Part shown: one piece after another, positions 29,804 to 39,810 of the stretch
Layout: each line of letters opens with the position of its first letter
Position numbering within the stretch: the first letter of the stretch is position 1
From: Bacteroidaceae bacterium
GTDB lineage: Bacteria; Bacteroidota; Bacteroidia; Bacteroidales; Bacteroidaceae
Reading direction: 5' to 3'
Assembly (NCBI GenBank): GCA_017560125.1
Contig: JAFYOS010000016.1
Span: 1 to 64,000 of the forward strand
DNA: 64,000 nucleotides
Made by a program: the position numbers and the translations under genes
Notes under the pieces: generated by a model
Told to the model about the DNA's origin: nothing
The model's input: the letters and a program-made list of their open reading frames with translations, nothing else
The model's database searches: none

Positions 29804-30781
29804 TTATTTGAATTTTATTGTAAAGATGGTATGGCGCTTCTCGGGATAGCTCTCTGCAAGCAAATCTCCGCTATGCAACCTCATTATTTGGCGGCTCAGG
29901 CACAATCCGATGCCGTTGCCATGTTCCTTGGTGCTGTAGAATGGGAGGAATATATCCTCTATGCGGTTATGGGCAATGCCGTCGCCGTTGTCGGTGACGG
30001 TTATTTGCGGGCTGTTTTCGCATAGCGTGGCACGCAATATCACGTGTCCCTCTTCCTGTGCCGCTGCCGATTCTATTGCATTGCGCAGAAGGTTGTTCAG
30101 CACGATGCGTATTCCAGATGGGTCGGCATATATTTCAATGTCGGAGTAGTGTATGGTCAGTTTCACGTTCGCCGCTTCGTTTTCGAAAAGCTTAAACATT
30201 TCGCCGAACAGTTCGGGTATGGATATTTTGCTTGGAGCGGGTGGCGGCAAGTGGGTGAGTGTGTGGTATGAGTCGAGGAAATTTTTTATGCTTTTGCTTT
30301 GGTTATTTATTATTGTCATGCCCTCTTTTATATCATCCTGTTCTATGGGTGCGCTGCTGCTTATGTAGTAATCGGACAGCGTGACGATGGGGGTGACGGT
30401 ATTCCTTATTTCGTGGGTTATTATACGCAGAATGCGGTCGTAGTATATTTTCTTTGTCTCGATGGTGCGTTCATTTTCGTGGTATTTGACCAATATTTCG
30501 TTCATGTTGTCGTACATTTCTTGCAACATGCTGTCGTTGATATTTGGCATTCTTATCATGCGTTCGTTGCAGCGTATCGACATCAGAAACATTTTCACCT
30601 GCCTGATGGGGTAGTGTATGAGCCGTATGGTGTGTACAACGAGCATCACCAATATGAATATGGGTATCGACAGCCATAGCAGGTCAGTGGCTTGCGTCGC
30701 CATGACGGTAATTACCACCGTGTCGAGGATGATGGCAGCAATGTATAGTGCAAGACGTATGTGGTAGTAGCTATAGGCCAT
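29804..30781 (-). CDS. Sensor histidine kinase with minimal sensor region
   Basis: 325 residues. Two N-terminal membrane helices (about 10-29 and 33-53) are joined by only a few residues, so there is no extracytoplasmic sensor domain. Phospho-acceptor His123 in RIITHEIRNT; N box NNLLRNAIESA; G boxes DNGDGIAHN and GNGIGLCLS. It overlaps the response regulator gene by 11 bp and is cotranscribed with it. This form of kinase often reads the membrane or a partner transporter; here the divergent ABC export operon is the likely partner. Confidence 0.92.
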   Translation of the reverse strand: MAYSYYHIRLALYIAAIILDTVVITVMATQATDLLWLSIPIFILVMLVVHTIRLIHYPIRQVKMFLMSIRCNERMIRMPNINDSMLQEMYDNMNEILVKYHENERTIETKKIYYDRILRIITHEIRNTVTPIVTLSDYYISSSAPIEQDDIKEGMTIINNQSKSIKNFLDSYHTLTHLPPPAPSKISIPELFGEMFKLFENEAANVKLTIHYSDIEIYADPSGIRIVLNNLLRNAIESAAAQEEGHVILRATLCENSPQITVTDNGDGIAHNRIEDIFLPFYSTKEHGNGIGLCLSRQIMRLHSGDLLAESYPEKRHTIFTIKFK

Positions 30782-31319
30782 ATTTTTCTATCTTGTTGTA
30801 TAGTGTGCGACGCGATATTCCAAGGATTTCGGCGCTTTTTGTGATGTTGCGTCCAGTCTCTTTCAGCACTTTGGCAAGCCTCTCTTTTTCTATCTCTTTG
30901 AGCGTGGGTGTCTCCTCGGGTTTCTCTTGCGAGCCTCTATTTTTTTCTATGGCCGTTACAATTTTTTCTATCAGTTCGCGGTTGTCCCACGGCTTGGTAA
31001 CAAAATCGTCGGCGCCCTGTTTCATGGCGCGGACTGCTATGTCGATGTCGCCGAAGGCTGTCATCAGTATCACAGCCGGTGCATTGGGACGTTGCTTGAT
31101 GGTGTCGAGCCAGTAGAGCCCCTCTTCGCAGTCGAGACGGCCTTTGCCGAAGTTCATGTCCAGCAGTATGGCATCGACGTCGCCGCCGGCAAGTATGGCC
31201 GATACGAGGTTGGGATGCGATATGGTGCCTACAACGGCAAATTCTTTCTTCAGTATCAGTTTCAGCGTCTGAAGCAGTGTTTCGTTGTCGTCAATGGCAA
31301 GAATGTGATAGTTATACAT
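30771..31319 (-). CDS. Response regulator, REC plus Fis-type HTH (PrrA/ActR-like)
   Basis: 182 residues from ATG 31319 (MYNYHILAID); the frame is open further upstream, but the added residues have no family character and cover the operator region. Receiver domain with Asp54 (ILLDMN), Thr/Lys switch (Lys109 in TKPW). Short linker, then Fis HTH from about 142 (ITKSAEILGISRRTLYNKIEKYGL). It has no AAA+ domain, so it does not act through sigma-54. It faces the TolC-adaptor-ABC operon, and two palindromes in the spacer are its likely sites. Confidence 0.92.
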   Translation of the reverse strand: MYNYHILAIDDNETLLQTLKLILKKEFAVVGTISHPNLVSAILAGGDVDAILLDMNFGKGRLDCEEGLYWLDTIKQRPNAPAVILMTAFGDIDIAVRAMKQGADDFVTKPWDNRELIEKIVTAIEKNRGSQEKPEETPTLKEIEKERLAKVLKETGRNITKSAEILGISRRTLYNKIEKYGL

Positions 31320-31398
31320 GTGCGGGCTTTTATTGTATCGCGAAAATAACACGAAATAGGAATATAATGGAGCGTTTTCGATGTTTTTTTGTGTATAG

Positions 31399-31484
31399 TG
31401 TGCAAATATTGCACACCTCTCTATCCATGCCTCGTTGGCAGGGCGTAAATAGTGCCTTTTGGGCAAGTGTGCACTATTTGCACA
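31399..31484. promoter_or_regulatory. Two operator-like palindromes between the response regulator and tolC
   Basis: Two copies of TGTGCA-N5-TGCACA, at 31399-31415 and 31468-31484, centres 69 bp apart. The first has perfect 8-bp arms (31398-31416). Both lie in the 252-bp divergent spacer, which has no other gene. They are the likely binding sites of the Fis-type regulator at 30771-31319, allowing joint control of both directions. No confident core promoter could be placed. Confidence 0.6.
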
Positions 31485-31571
31485 AAATCGATGCAAAAAG
31501 CGCGAATTCCACGAATTTGCTTAAAAATGCATTTTTTCCTTATTTCCTTTGTCGCAGTAAAAGCAAAACCC

Positions 31572-32903
31572 ATGAGAAAATTAACAGTAACAATCATCCT
31601 TATTCTTTCTGCATGCATGGCGGTGTGTGCCCACGAGGCAGACCTCTCTTCGCCAATGACATTGCAGGAGTGTCTTGTCTATGCTCGCGACCACTCGTCG
31701 GTGAATTTGCAGAACCGATACAGCTACGAGCAGCAGCGCATAGCGCTACAGAACAGCGCCATGCAGTTCCTTCCCTATATAAGCGCGTCGGCAAATGCCA
31801 ACATCAGTTTCGGTCGTGGCATCGACCCCGAAACAAATACCTATGGCACCAAACAGACCTTGGGATCGAGCTTTGGTCTTTCAATGTCGTTGCCACTCTT
31901 CGACGGCCTTGTCAATGTGAATAATTACAAAATGAACCGTAGCTATGTGCGCACATCGCAGACAACAGCCCAGATGGAGGCCGACGAGGTGTCGCTCGCA
32001 GTCATCAAGGCATTCTACAACGTAGTATATTGCAAGGAGCTTGTTCTACAGGTGCAGCTGTCGCTGGAGGTTGCACGCGAAAACCTGCGCCAGACACGTA
32101 GGCAGGAGCAGTTGGGTAGCAAATCGCGAGCCGATGTCGATGAAATGTCTGCTACAGTCGCCGACAACGAATACCAGCTTGTCAATCAGCAAAATCTGTT
32201 GGATATGGCCCGGCTCGACCTCAAGGCTGCAATGTCGTGGCCTGCCGAGCGACCGATAGAGATTGATGGCCGTTTGCAGGAGGTGGGCGATGAGGATGCC
32301 TTCAGCTGCGACATCAATCTACTGGAACTGCCAAGGGCAAGGATAGCCGGCGAAAAACTGCATCAGCGGAAACTGGCCGTACGCATTGCTCGCGGAAATT
32401 TCATTCCCTCGATATCGCTCTCGGCAGGAATGTCAACATCGTATTACAAGACACTGAACATGCACTACGATGCAGCGCCTTTCCACCGTCAGTTCAAAGA
32501 CAACATCGGAAAGTCCATAAGCACCGGAATTTCCATTCCCATCTTCGGTCGATTGAGCAAGTACAACAGCCTTCGCACCAGCAAGCTGAACTATAAGATT
32601 GAGCAGGCGGCATACGACGAAACCATGCGCAACCTTACGACCGAAATGATGAAACTGGTGATGAACCTTCAGGGGGCACGCAAGGAGTACCTCTCGTCCA
32701 TCAGCCGACTGACCGCGGTAGAGAGCGCCCATGCCGCCATTCAACGCAAATATGAGCTTGGCAAAATTTCGGCGCTCGAACTATCGACCAGCAGTTCGCG
32801 ACTAGCACAGGCACGTGCCACGCTCACAGGTAAGCACATACAGCTGCTCATACAAAAAATACAATATGATTATTACAACGGTAAACCATATATAAAAGAA
32901 TAG
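31572..32903 (+). CDS. TolC-like outer membrane efflux protein (ABC system ii)
   Basis: 443 residues from ATG 31572 (MRKLTVTIIL); in-frame codons from 31452 overlap the operator region and are not a signal peptide. Signal peptide to about Ala20 (AVCAHEADL), then two OEP repeats, the second ending KYELGKISALELSTSSSRLAQA. First gene of TolC-adaptor-ATPase-permease-permease; the adaptor starts 3 bp after its stop. Confidence 0.92.
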   Translation: MRKLTVTIILILSACMAVCAHEADLSSPMTLQECLVYARDHSSVNLQNRYSYEQQRIALQNSAMQFLPYISASANANISFGRGIDPETNTYGTKQTLGSSFGLSMSLPLFDGLVNVNNYKMNRSYVRTSQTTAQMEADEVSLAVIKAFYNVVYCKELVLQVQLSLEVARENLRQTRRQEQLGSKSRADVDEMSATVADNEYQLVNQQNLLDMARLDLKAAMSWPAERPIEIDGRLQEVGDEDAFSCDINLLELPRARIAGEKLHQRKLAVRIARGNFIPSISLSAGMSTSYYKTLNMHYDAAPFHRQFKDNIGKSISTGISIPIFGRLSKYNSLRTSKLNYKIEQAAYDETMRNLTTEMMKLVMNLQGARKEYLSSISRLTAVESAHAAIQRKYELGKISALELSTSSSRLAQARATLTGKHIQLLIQKIQYDYYNGKPYIKE

Positions 32904-32906
32904 ATT

Positions 32907-34157
32907 ATGGATAAGATAATTGAACAGAAAAAGGGGCTTAAAAAAAGGCATGTACCCTTTATTATCGGTGGTGTTTTATTATTATTTCTTTTCGGGTGGA
33001 TGCTCTTTGGCGACCACAGCAGCAAAATGCGCATCGATAGCAAGAATATACTCATCAGTAAGGTGGAGCAGGGTAGTTTCAACGACTACATCCGCATCAA
33101 CGGACAGGTGCAACCGGCAACGGTGGTACAGGTGTCTGCCCTCGAAAGTGGTATTGTCGATTACAAGCCGGTGAAGGAGGGAGCTATGGTCAAGCGCGGC
33201 GATGTTATCCTTGTACTGCGCAACCCCAACCTGGCCCAAGAGACGCTGAATAGCGAGTCGCAGCTTGCCGAACGGCAGAATATGTTGCGCGACACCGAGA
33301 TTAACATGGAGAAGGACAAGCTATCCATGCAGCAGTCGCGCCTGAGCGCAATCACCGATGCCAATCGCACTCGTCGAGCCTACGAGCAGATAAAGACCCT
33401 CTACGACGAGGGGCTCTCCTCGCGCGAGGAGTATCTGCGCGCCAAAGAGGATTACGAGCTTGCTCAGAGCCAGCTCAATCTGCTCATCGAGCGTCTGCAC
33501 CAGGATTCCCTCTATCGCAGCGTGCAGCTATCCAAAATGCAAGAGAGCCTTAATAATATGCAGGAGAACCTGCTGCTCGTGCGCCAGCGTGCCGACAACC
33601 TGAAGGTGAAGGCCCCATACGACGGCCAGTTGGGTAGCTTCACTGCCGAGCTTGGTCAGAATATAGGTGCCGGCATGTTGATAGGACAGATAAACGTCCT
33701 TGGCGAATATAAGATAGTGGTTAATATAGACGAACGCTACATCGACCGCATAACAGCGGGCTTGCCGGGCACATTCGAGCGACAGGGAGTGGAGTACGCC
33801 GTACAGGTGAGCACCGTCTATCCCGAGGTGCGCAACGGGCAGTTCCGTGCCGACCTCACCTTCACCCAAGAAGTGCCCGATAATATTCGCGTAGGTCAGA
33901 CATATTATATAAATTTGGAGCTTGGCGAGCCCACTCCGGCATTGCTCATCCCAAGGGGCAGCTTCTTTGGCGTCACCGGTGGAAAATGGCTCTTCGTGGT
34001 GTCGCCCGATGGCAGCGAGGCAGTGCGACGCGAAATAAAGATAGGTCGCCAGAACCCGCAATATTATGAGGTGCTCGAAGGCTTGTCGCCCGGCGAGAGC
34101 GTGGTTACTTCGGGTTACGACAGCTTCGGCAGTTCAGAAAAATTATTATTGAAATAA
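32907..34157 (+). CDS. HlyD/MacA-type periplasmic adaptor (ABC system ii)
   Basis: 416 residues. N-terminal cytosolic basic stretch, one TM helix (about 18-37), then the first lipoyl half (VVQVSALESGIVDYKPVKEGA), a long coiled-coil hairpin (~100-225), the second lipoyl half (KAPYDGQLGSFTAELGQ) and beta-barrel/MP domains. Inner-membrane-anchored, unlike the lipidated RND adaptor. It links the FtsX-type permeases to TolC. Confidence 0.93.
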   Translation: MDKIIEQKKGLKKRHVPFIIGGVLLLFLFGWMLFGDHSSKMRIDSKNILISKVEQGSFNDYIRINGQVQPATVVQVSALESGIVDYKPVKEGAMVKRGDVILVLRNPNLAQETLNSESQLAERQNMLRDTEINMEKDKLSMQQSRLSAITDANRTRRAYEQIKTLYDEGLSSREEYLRAKEDYELAQSQLNLLIERLHQDSLYRSVQLSKMQESLNNMQENLLLVRQRADNLKVKAPYDGQLGSFTAELGQNIGAGMLIGQINVLGEYKIVVNIDERYIDRITAGLPGTFERQGVEYAVQVSTVYPEVRNGQFRADLTFTQEVPDNIRVGQTYYINLELGEPTPALLIPRGSFFGVTGGKWLFVVSPDGSEAVRREIKIGRQNPQYYEVLEGLSPGESVVTSGYDSFGSSEKLLLK

Positions 34158-34175
34158 AATTTAAAAAATACGATT

Positions 34176-34859
34176 ATGAAACTAAGTACAGAAAATTTGG
34201 AAAAGGTGTTCCGTACGGAACTTGTGGAAACAGTTGCACTAAACGGTGTTTCGATAAATGTGAACGATGGCGAATTTGTGGCAATCATGGGCCCGTCGGG
34301 TTGTGGAAAATCCACACTGCTCAACATTTTGGGGCTGCTCGACAACCCCTCGGAAGGCAGTTACAAGATAGACGATGTAGAAGTCGGCGGACTGAAAGAG
34401 AAGGAGCGCACTGCCTATCGTCGCGGAAAGATTGGCTTCGTGTTCCAGTCGTTCAACCTCATCGAGGAGATGACGGTGGAAGAGAATATAGCTCTGCCTC
34501 TGACCTACCTGAACTATTCGTCAGCCGAGCGCAAGAAGATGGTCGAAGAGGTTATGCTCAGCCTGAACATCGCCCATCGTGCAAAGCATTTTCCCAACCA
34601 GTTGTCGGGTGGTCAGCAGCAGCGTGTGGCAATTGCCCGCGCGGTGGTTACAAACCCCGGTCTTATCCTTGCAGACGAGCCTACGGGTAACCTCGACTCG
34701 AAGAACGGTAGCGATGTAATGGCTATCCTCTCCGAACTGAACCGACAGGGCACTACCATTGTGATGGTTACCCACTCCAAGAGGGATGCAAAGTATGCCA
34801 ACCGTGTGATTAACCTCTTCGACGGTCTTGTTGTGGATACGCTTGAGGACCGCATGTAG
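34176..34859 (+). CDS. ABC transporter ATP-binding protein, MacB/LolD type (system ii)
   Basis: 227 residues, a single nucleotide-binding domain: Walker A GPSGCGKST, Q loop FQSFNLIEEM, signature LSGGQQQR, Walker B LILADEPTGNLDS, H loop THS. The LolD/MacB-type spacing and neighbours mark it as the motor of the two FtsX-like permeases that follow (21 bp). Confidence 0.96.
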   Translation: MKLSTENLEKVFRTELVETVALNGVSINVNDGEFVAIMGPSGCGKSTLLNILGLLDNPSEGSYKIDDVEVGGLKEKERTAYRRGKIGFVFQSFNLIEEMTVEENIALPLTYLNYSSAERKKMVEEVMLSLNIAHRAKHFPNQLSGGQQQRVAIARAVVTNPGLILADEPTGNLDSKNGSDVMAILSELNRQGTTIVMVTHSKRDAKYANRVINLFDGLVVDTLEDRM

Positions 34860-34880
34860 TATTTTATAAACAATCATACA

Positions 34881-37307
34881 ATGATACGTAATTTTATAAA
34901 TACACTCAAGCGTTACAAGCTATCCTCGGCATTGAATATAGTAGGGCTTGCCATAGCGATAGCCGCATCGTATATCCTGTTTGTGCAATCGACCTACGAG
35001 CTTGGCTACAACAAGAATATAAAAGATGCCGACCGCCTTTTCCGCATGGAGCAGAACTTTTATGCCGTAGGCAGCGATTACTCGGCACACTGGAGCGCTC
35101 CGCTTGCAAGAGTGCTGCTTGATGGCAATCCCGCTGTGGAGGCCTATCACTTCGGGTATATTCATGGCTCACTTGTTGACCACTGCTTTGAAAAGACGCC
35201 CGAAGCGCCATCGCTGAAACTCATCGGACTGGAATTTACAATGGAGGCTTTCAATGCGCTCGGCTTCGAACTTGTCGAGGGCGATTTTGAACCTGTGAGC
35301 AAGCGCATGGCCATTGCCTTCAGCCGTCTGACAGCCGAAAAATATGATATAAAGGTTGGCGACCACGTTTCGTGGGGCGGCACATATAATCCTTCTGCGG
35401 CGATGCCTGTTGCTGCCATCTTCGAGGATTTTCCCGAAAATTGCGACCTTGCAGGGTTGCAGGCTGCCTACGGCGACTATTGGGACAAAATATCGAACAA
35501 CGACGGAAGCAATTGGAACAATCCCTGTTATGTGAAATTGAACAGCGCCGACGATGTTGAGGCCTTCTACGACTTTGCATGGCAACGTTTGATGGAGGAT
35601 GAAGGCTCCAAAGAGCAGTTGGAACAGTGGGGTATCACCCGCGAGACTCTTTACAAGAAATTGCGCCTTACACCCTTTACCGAAACATATTTTGCATCGG
35701 GAGTGTCGGGCAGCGACCTTGCAACCGGCAACCGCATTGCCGTATATACAATGCTGACGATGGCAATCTTGGTGCTGGTGCTTGCATTCATCAACTTCTT
35801 CAATTTCTATGTAGCGCTTGTCCCCAAACGCATACGCAGCATAAACACGCAGAAGATTATGGGTGCATACACCGCTACGCTCCGCGCGGGTATTCTGATA
35901 GAGTCGTTGCTGATGTCTCTTGTAGCAGTGGCAGTGGCTGCCTTGCTGGTGCGCATCGCAGCGTTGTGCGGCATTGAACAGTTACTCGCTACCACCACCC
36001 TCGATTTTGGCAATCATCAGGCGCTTGCGGCATGCATGGTGTGTGCAGTGCTACTGTTTGCTGTGATTACGGCACTTTACCCCGCTTGGTATCTGACCTC
36101 CTTTTCGCCTGCATTTGTGCTGAAGGGCAGTTTCGGTGCAAGCACTTCGGGCAGGCTGTTGCGCAACGCACTCATCGGAGTGCAGTTTGTGGTGGCATTT
36201 ATCTTCATCATCGTCGCATCGTTCATCTACTTGCAGTACCGCTTCATGCAGACTTATGACATGGGATTCGAAAAGGAGAATGTGATTGCTTTCAATCTTG
36301 GACAAGTAAGCTACAACCACACGCTGGCGGACAAGCGCGAGACGGTGCGCTCGGCATTCATGAGCAACCCCGATATTTTGGACGTTACTTTCGGTTACGA
36401 GGATATTGTCCGAGTAGGTGGAATGTCGTGGGGACGCAAATTCAGGGACAAAGAGAATATTCAGTTCAAGGTCTATCCTGTGCACTACAATTTCCTTAAG
36501 ACAATGGGTATCGACATTGTAGAGGGACGCGACTTCACTGCTGACGATGCACGCAGCGGCAACCGCTACATTTTCAACAAGGCGGCGAAAGAGAAGTATG
36601 GACTCTGCGTAGGCGAAATTGTGCCCGGAACGCACAATGGCGAGGCATCGGAGGTGGTAGGCATCTGCGAGGACTTCAATTACCGTCCTCTTCACTACCC
36701 GATAGAGCCGTATGCCTTCTACATATTCCCACCGCACGACGAATGGCGAGGTTGTACCAATCTTTACATAAAGATGCGCCCCGGAAGTTCGTTTGCCGAG
36801 GTACTGCAGTTCATCAAGGACGAGACAATGAAACTGAATCCTAAACTGACGGCATTTAACGTAGAGCCGATACTCTTCGAACAGCAGTTGGAAAATGCCT
36901 TCTACCGTAAGGAGTATGATCAGTTTGTGGTAATTTCGCTCTTCTCGCTACTGTCGATTGTGATTGCTCTGCTTGGTGTGTTCGGCCTCGTATTTTTTGA
37001 GACTGAGTATCGCCGCAGCGAAATTGCCATCCGTCGCGTGAACGGTGCATTGGTAAGTGATATTCTGATGCTCTTCAGTGGTCGTTTCGTCAAGATGCTT
37101 GTGGTCTGCTTTGCCATTGCTGTGCCCATAGCCACATATTTCATGACAACGTGGTTGCAGGAATTTGCCTACAAGGCTCCGCTCCATCTGTGGGTGTATG
37201 CTGTTGCGTTCCTTGCCGTTGCATTGTTGGTTGTGGCAGTGGTTGTAACAAGTTCGTGGCGTGTAGTTACTCAGAATCCTGTAGAGGTTATCAATAGAGT
37301 ACAGTAA
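34881..37307 (+). CDS. Full-size MacB/FtsX-type ABC permease 1 (system ii)
   Basis: 808 residues made of two MacB-PCD/FtsX units: TM1 (about 17-38), periplasmic domain, FtsX helices (~285-420), then a second TM plus periplasmic domain (from ~425) and a final FtsX unit (~678-800) ending PVEVINRVQ. Coupling-helix motifs RSINTQKIMGA and RRSEIAIRRVNGA are present in the two halves. It forms a heterodimer or separate complexes with the next gene (24 bp on). Mechanotransmission rather than a lumenal path is typical of this family; substrate unknown. Confidence 0.92.
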   Translation: MIRNFINTLKRYKLSSALNIVGLAIAIAASYILFVQSTYELGYNKNIKDADRLFRMEQNFYAVGSDYSAHWSAPLARVLLDGNPAVEAYHFGYIHGSLVDHCFEKTPEAPSLKLIGLEFTMEAFNALGFELVEGDFEPVSKRMAIAFSRLTAEKYDIKVGDHVSWGGTYNPSAAMPVAAIFEDFPENCDLAGLQAAYGDYWDKISNNDGSNWNNPCYVKLNSADDVEAFYDFAWQRLMEDEGSKEQLEQWGITRETLYKKLRLTPFTETYFASGVSGSDLATGNRIAVYTMLTMAILVLVLAFINFFNFYVALVPKRIRSINTQKIMGAYTATLRAGILIESLLMSLVAVAVAALLVRIAALCGIEQLLATTTLDFGNHQALAACMVCAVLLFAVITALYPAWYLTSFSPAFVLKGSFGASTSGRLLRNALIGVQFVVAFIFIIVASFIYLQYRFMQTYDMGFEKENVIAFNLGQVSYNHTLADKRETVRSAFMSNPDILDVTFGYEDIVRVGGMSWGRKFRDKENIQFKVYPVHYNFLKTMGIDIVEGRDFTADDARSGNRYIFNKAAKEKYGLCVGEIVPGTHNGEASEVVGICEDFNYRPLHYPIEPYAFYIFPPHDEWRGCTNLYIKMRPGSSFAEVLQFIKDETMKLNPKLTAFNVEPILFEQQLENAFYRKEYDQFVVISLFSLLSIVIALLGVFGLVFFETEYRRSEIAIRRVNGALVSDILMLFSGRFVKMLVVCFAIAVPIATYFMTTWLQEFAYKAPLHLWVYAVAFLAVALLVVAVVVTSSWRVVTQNPVEVINRVQ

Positions 37308-37331
37308 TTTTAGGAACAACAATTTAATAAC

Positions 37332-39791
37332 ATGAAAGCACTAAGAAATTTGTATATAACTCTGCGCAGTATGCCTGTCGTAACGGGGTTGAACATCTTT
37401 GGCCTTGCCGTTGCAATTTCTGTAGCATATATGATATTTGTGCAAGTGAACCATGAACTTAGCTTCAATAAGGGGATAAAGGATGCCGACCGAACTGCTT
37501 TAATCATTAGCGACGGCGATTTTATGGGCGAGCGAACCATCCACACCAATATGTCGCGTGGCGCGGTGGAATTTATACGCAACAGCGTGCCTATGGTCGA
37601 AAAGGTGGGCTCTATAAATATTCTCGGCGACCGACGCGGCGGTTGCACCGAGGACAATCCCGAAGGCTTTCTGTTCAATGTCAGCAATATTCTCTATCCT
37701 GCTACTACATTGGAAATGTTCGGATTCGAACTTGTAGAGGGCGACACTGCCTCACTCGCCACATACGGCAATATGGCTGTCAGCGAAAGCTTTGCCCGCC
37801 GCCACAATCTGAAACTCGGTTCGCGTATAGGCCACACATACAACGAGGATATTCCTATCTTCAGCGAGGCATACTGGAAGGGAACGGTAACGGCCATCTA
37901 CCGCGACTTCCCTGAAAATTGCGACCTTGCGACACTCGATGCCATCGGCAATTTCGACAGAAATGATATTAGCGACTGGAGCAATTGGAATTTCCAAGTC
38001 TATGTAAAACTTGCAGACGGCTACACATTTGCCCAATTTGACAGCACACTGACGAAACTCTTTGTCGAGGAACAGGCGAGAATCAAACGCGACGGCGATC
38101 CCAAACGCTATTTTACCGTTCCGGTAAGTGAACTTTACTACAATCAGCCGGCAGAAATAAAGTATAGCCATCCATCGTCGAAGGGCGACCTTTCAACCAC
38201 TCTGTCGCTTGCCGCCATTGCTGTGGTGCTGCTGTTGGTGGCATTCATCAACTACTTGAACTTTGTGATGTCGCTTATCCCCATGCGTACACGAAGTGTG
38301 AATACACAACGCATAATGGGTGCGTCGGTCGAGTCGTTGCGCCTTGATTTTATCGCCGAGTCATTCCTCTTTCTGTTGGCGGCTGTGGTGCCGGCGCTCT
38401 TCATTGTTGCTGCTGTCGGCAAAAGCGGCCTTTCGTCGCTCTTTATAACATCGGTGGATATCGCGGAGCATTGGGGCATAATGCTCGGAATAATTGTGGC
38501 AGGTGTGCTGCTGTCGCTGCTCGTTTCGCTCTATCCGGCGTTCTACATCACCTCCTTCTCGCCCGCATTTGCACTGAACGGCAATTTCGGACGTGGCAGA
38601 AAGGGCATCGCACTGCGTACACTGCTCATAGGAGTGCAGTTCTTCGTATGCTTCGTGCTTATAGTGGCGGCTCTTTTCATCTGGTTGCAGAACCGCTATC
38701 TGATGTCGGCAGACATGGGATTCAACCGCGAGCATCTGCTCACTGTGGAACTTCCGCAGAAGCAATATTTCCTTGAGGGGCAGACTCCACGCGACGAACT
38801 TGCCGACAAATTGATGCAGGGCGGTTATGTGAAGGATGTCGCCTTCTCCAACGGCGACTTCATAGCCAACCGTCGCTGGACGGTGGGACGCACCATCAAC
38901 GGCCCGCTACCCGAAAATGTGAGCAGGGATATTAACTTCTCACCGTTTCAGGTGTCGTGGAATTTCCTGCAGGTGATGGGCGTCGATGTTGTCGATGGGC
39001 GAGGCTTCTTGCCCGAAGATGTGCAGAGTGCCTGTGGCGGGCTTGTCTTTACCGAGGCTGCAAAGGCGCAGTATCATTTGACGACCGACAATAGCGTCGC
39101 TCCGCGAGGAATGGATGTCCCCATCGTAGGTTTCTGCCGCAATGTGAATGCACGCTCGCTGCACGAACAACAGGGTGCCTTTGCCTTCTATTGCATGGGG
39201 CAGGACGAAATGGGAGTACCGGGCAAGAAGTTTTATGCCATGCGCAACCTCTACATACGCCTTGTGGCAGGTGCGGATGTAGCAGAGGCAGTGGAGCATA
39301 TAAGAAAGTGTATAGTGGATTATTTCCCCGGCATTGCGCCTGCATCGTTCGATGTGGAGTTTTTCGACGATGTGCTGCGCCGTCAGTACGAGAGGGAACA
39401 GCGCCTTGCTATGATGGTGGGACTGTTTGCAGCGGTGGTGATAATCGTGTCGCTCATGGGATTGTTCGCGGCAGTGCTGTTCGAGGTGAAATTCATGGAG
39501 CGAGAGATTGCCCTGCGTCGTGTGAACGGTGCCATGACAACCGACATATTCATGATGATAAATTGGAAATATATTAAAATCCTTATAATAAGTTATGTGT
39601 TTGCCACGCCCTTGTCCTGCCTGTTCGTAAACGGTTGGTTGCAGTCGTTTGCCTATAGGGTGGACCTCTATTGGTGGGTATTCCTGTTGTCGTTCATAGC
39701 TGTTATTGCAGTTGCACTCTCTGTGGTAACCTTTACAGCGTGGCGGGTGGTGAACCGCAACCCGATAGATGTTCTTGGCAAGGGAGATTGA
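37332..39791 (+). CDS. Full-size MacB/FtsX-type ABC permease 2 (system ii)
   Basis: 819 residues, paralogue of the preceding gene with the same layout: TM1 near 15-37, first FtsX unit near 290-420 (motif RSVNTQRIMGAS), second half from ~425 and last FtsX unit near 690-815 (motif EREIALRRVNGAM), ending NPIDVLGKGD. Its periplasmic domains differ clearly from those of permease 1, which fits a heteromeric exporter. Last gene of the plus-strand operon. Confidence 0.92.
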   Translation: MKALRNLYITLRSMPVVTGLNIFGLAVAISVAYMIFVQVNHELSFNKGIKDADRTALIISDGDFMGERTIHTNMSRGAVEFIRNSVPMVEKVGSINILGDRRGGCTEDNPEGFLFNVSNILYPATTLEMFGFELVEGDTASLATYGNMAVSESFARRHNLKLGSRIGHTYNEDIPIFSEAYWKGTVTAIYRDFPENCDLATLDAIGNFDRNDISDWSNWNFQVYVKLADGYTFAQFDSTLTKLFVEEQARIKRDGDPKRYFTVPVSELYYNQPAEIKYSHPSSKGDLSTTLSLAAIAVVLLLVAFINYLNFVMSLIPMRTRSVNTQRIMGASVESLRLDFIAESFLFLLAAVVPALFIVAAVGKSGLSSLFITSVDIAEHWGIMLGIIVAGVLLSLLVSLYPAFYITSFSPAFALNGNFGRGRKGIALRTLLIGVQFFVCFVLIVAALFIWLQNRYLMSADMGFNREHLLTVELPQKQYFLEGQTPRDELADKLMQGGYVKDVAFSNGDFIANRRWTVGRTINGPLPENVSRDINFSPFQVSWNFLQVMGVDVVDGRGFLPEDVQSACGGLVFTEAAKAQYHLTTDNSVAPRGMDVPIVGFCRNVNARSLHEQQGAFAFYCMGQDEMGVPGKKFYAMRNLYIRLVAGADVAEAVEHIRKCIVDYFPGIAPASFDVEFFDDVLRRQYEREQRLAMMVGLFAAVVIIVSLMGLFAAVLFEVKFMEREIALRRVNGAMTTDIFMMINWKYIKILIISYVFATPLSCLFVNGWLQSFAYRVDLYWWVFLLSFIAVIAVALSVVTFTAWRVVNRNPIDVLGKGD

Positions 39792-39810
39792 GAAACCGTT
39801 TTTCAATACA

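Noticed and set aside
31431-31446. TTGGCAGG as a possible sigma-54 -24 element for system ii
   Set aside because: No TTGC/TTGA at the right spacing, and the local regulator lacks an AAA+ domain.
31452-31571. N-terminal extension of the system ii tolC frame
   Set aside because: It overlaps an operator-like palindrome and is not a signal peptide; the ATG at 31572 starts a proper one.
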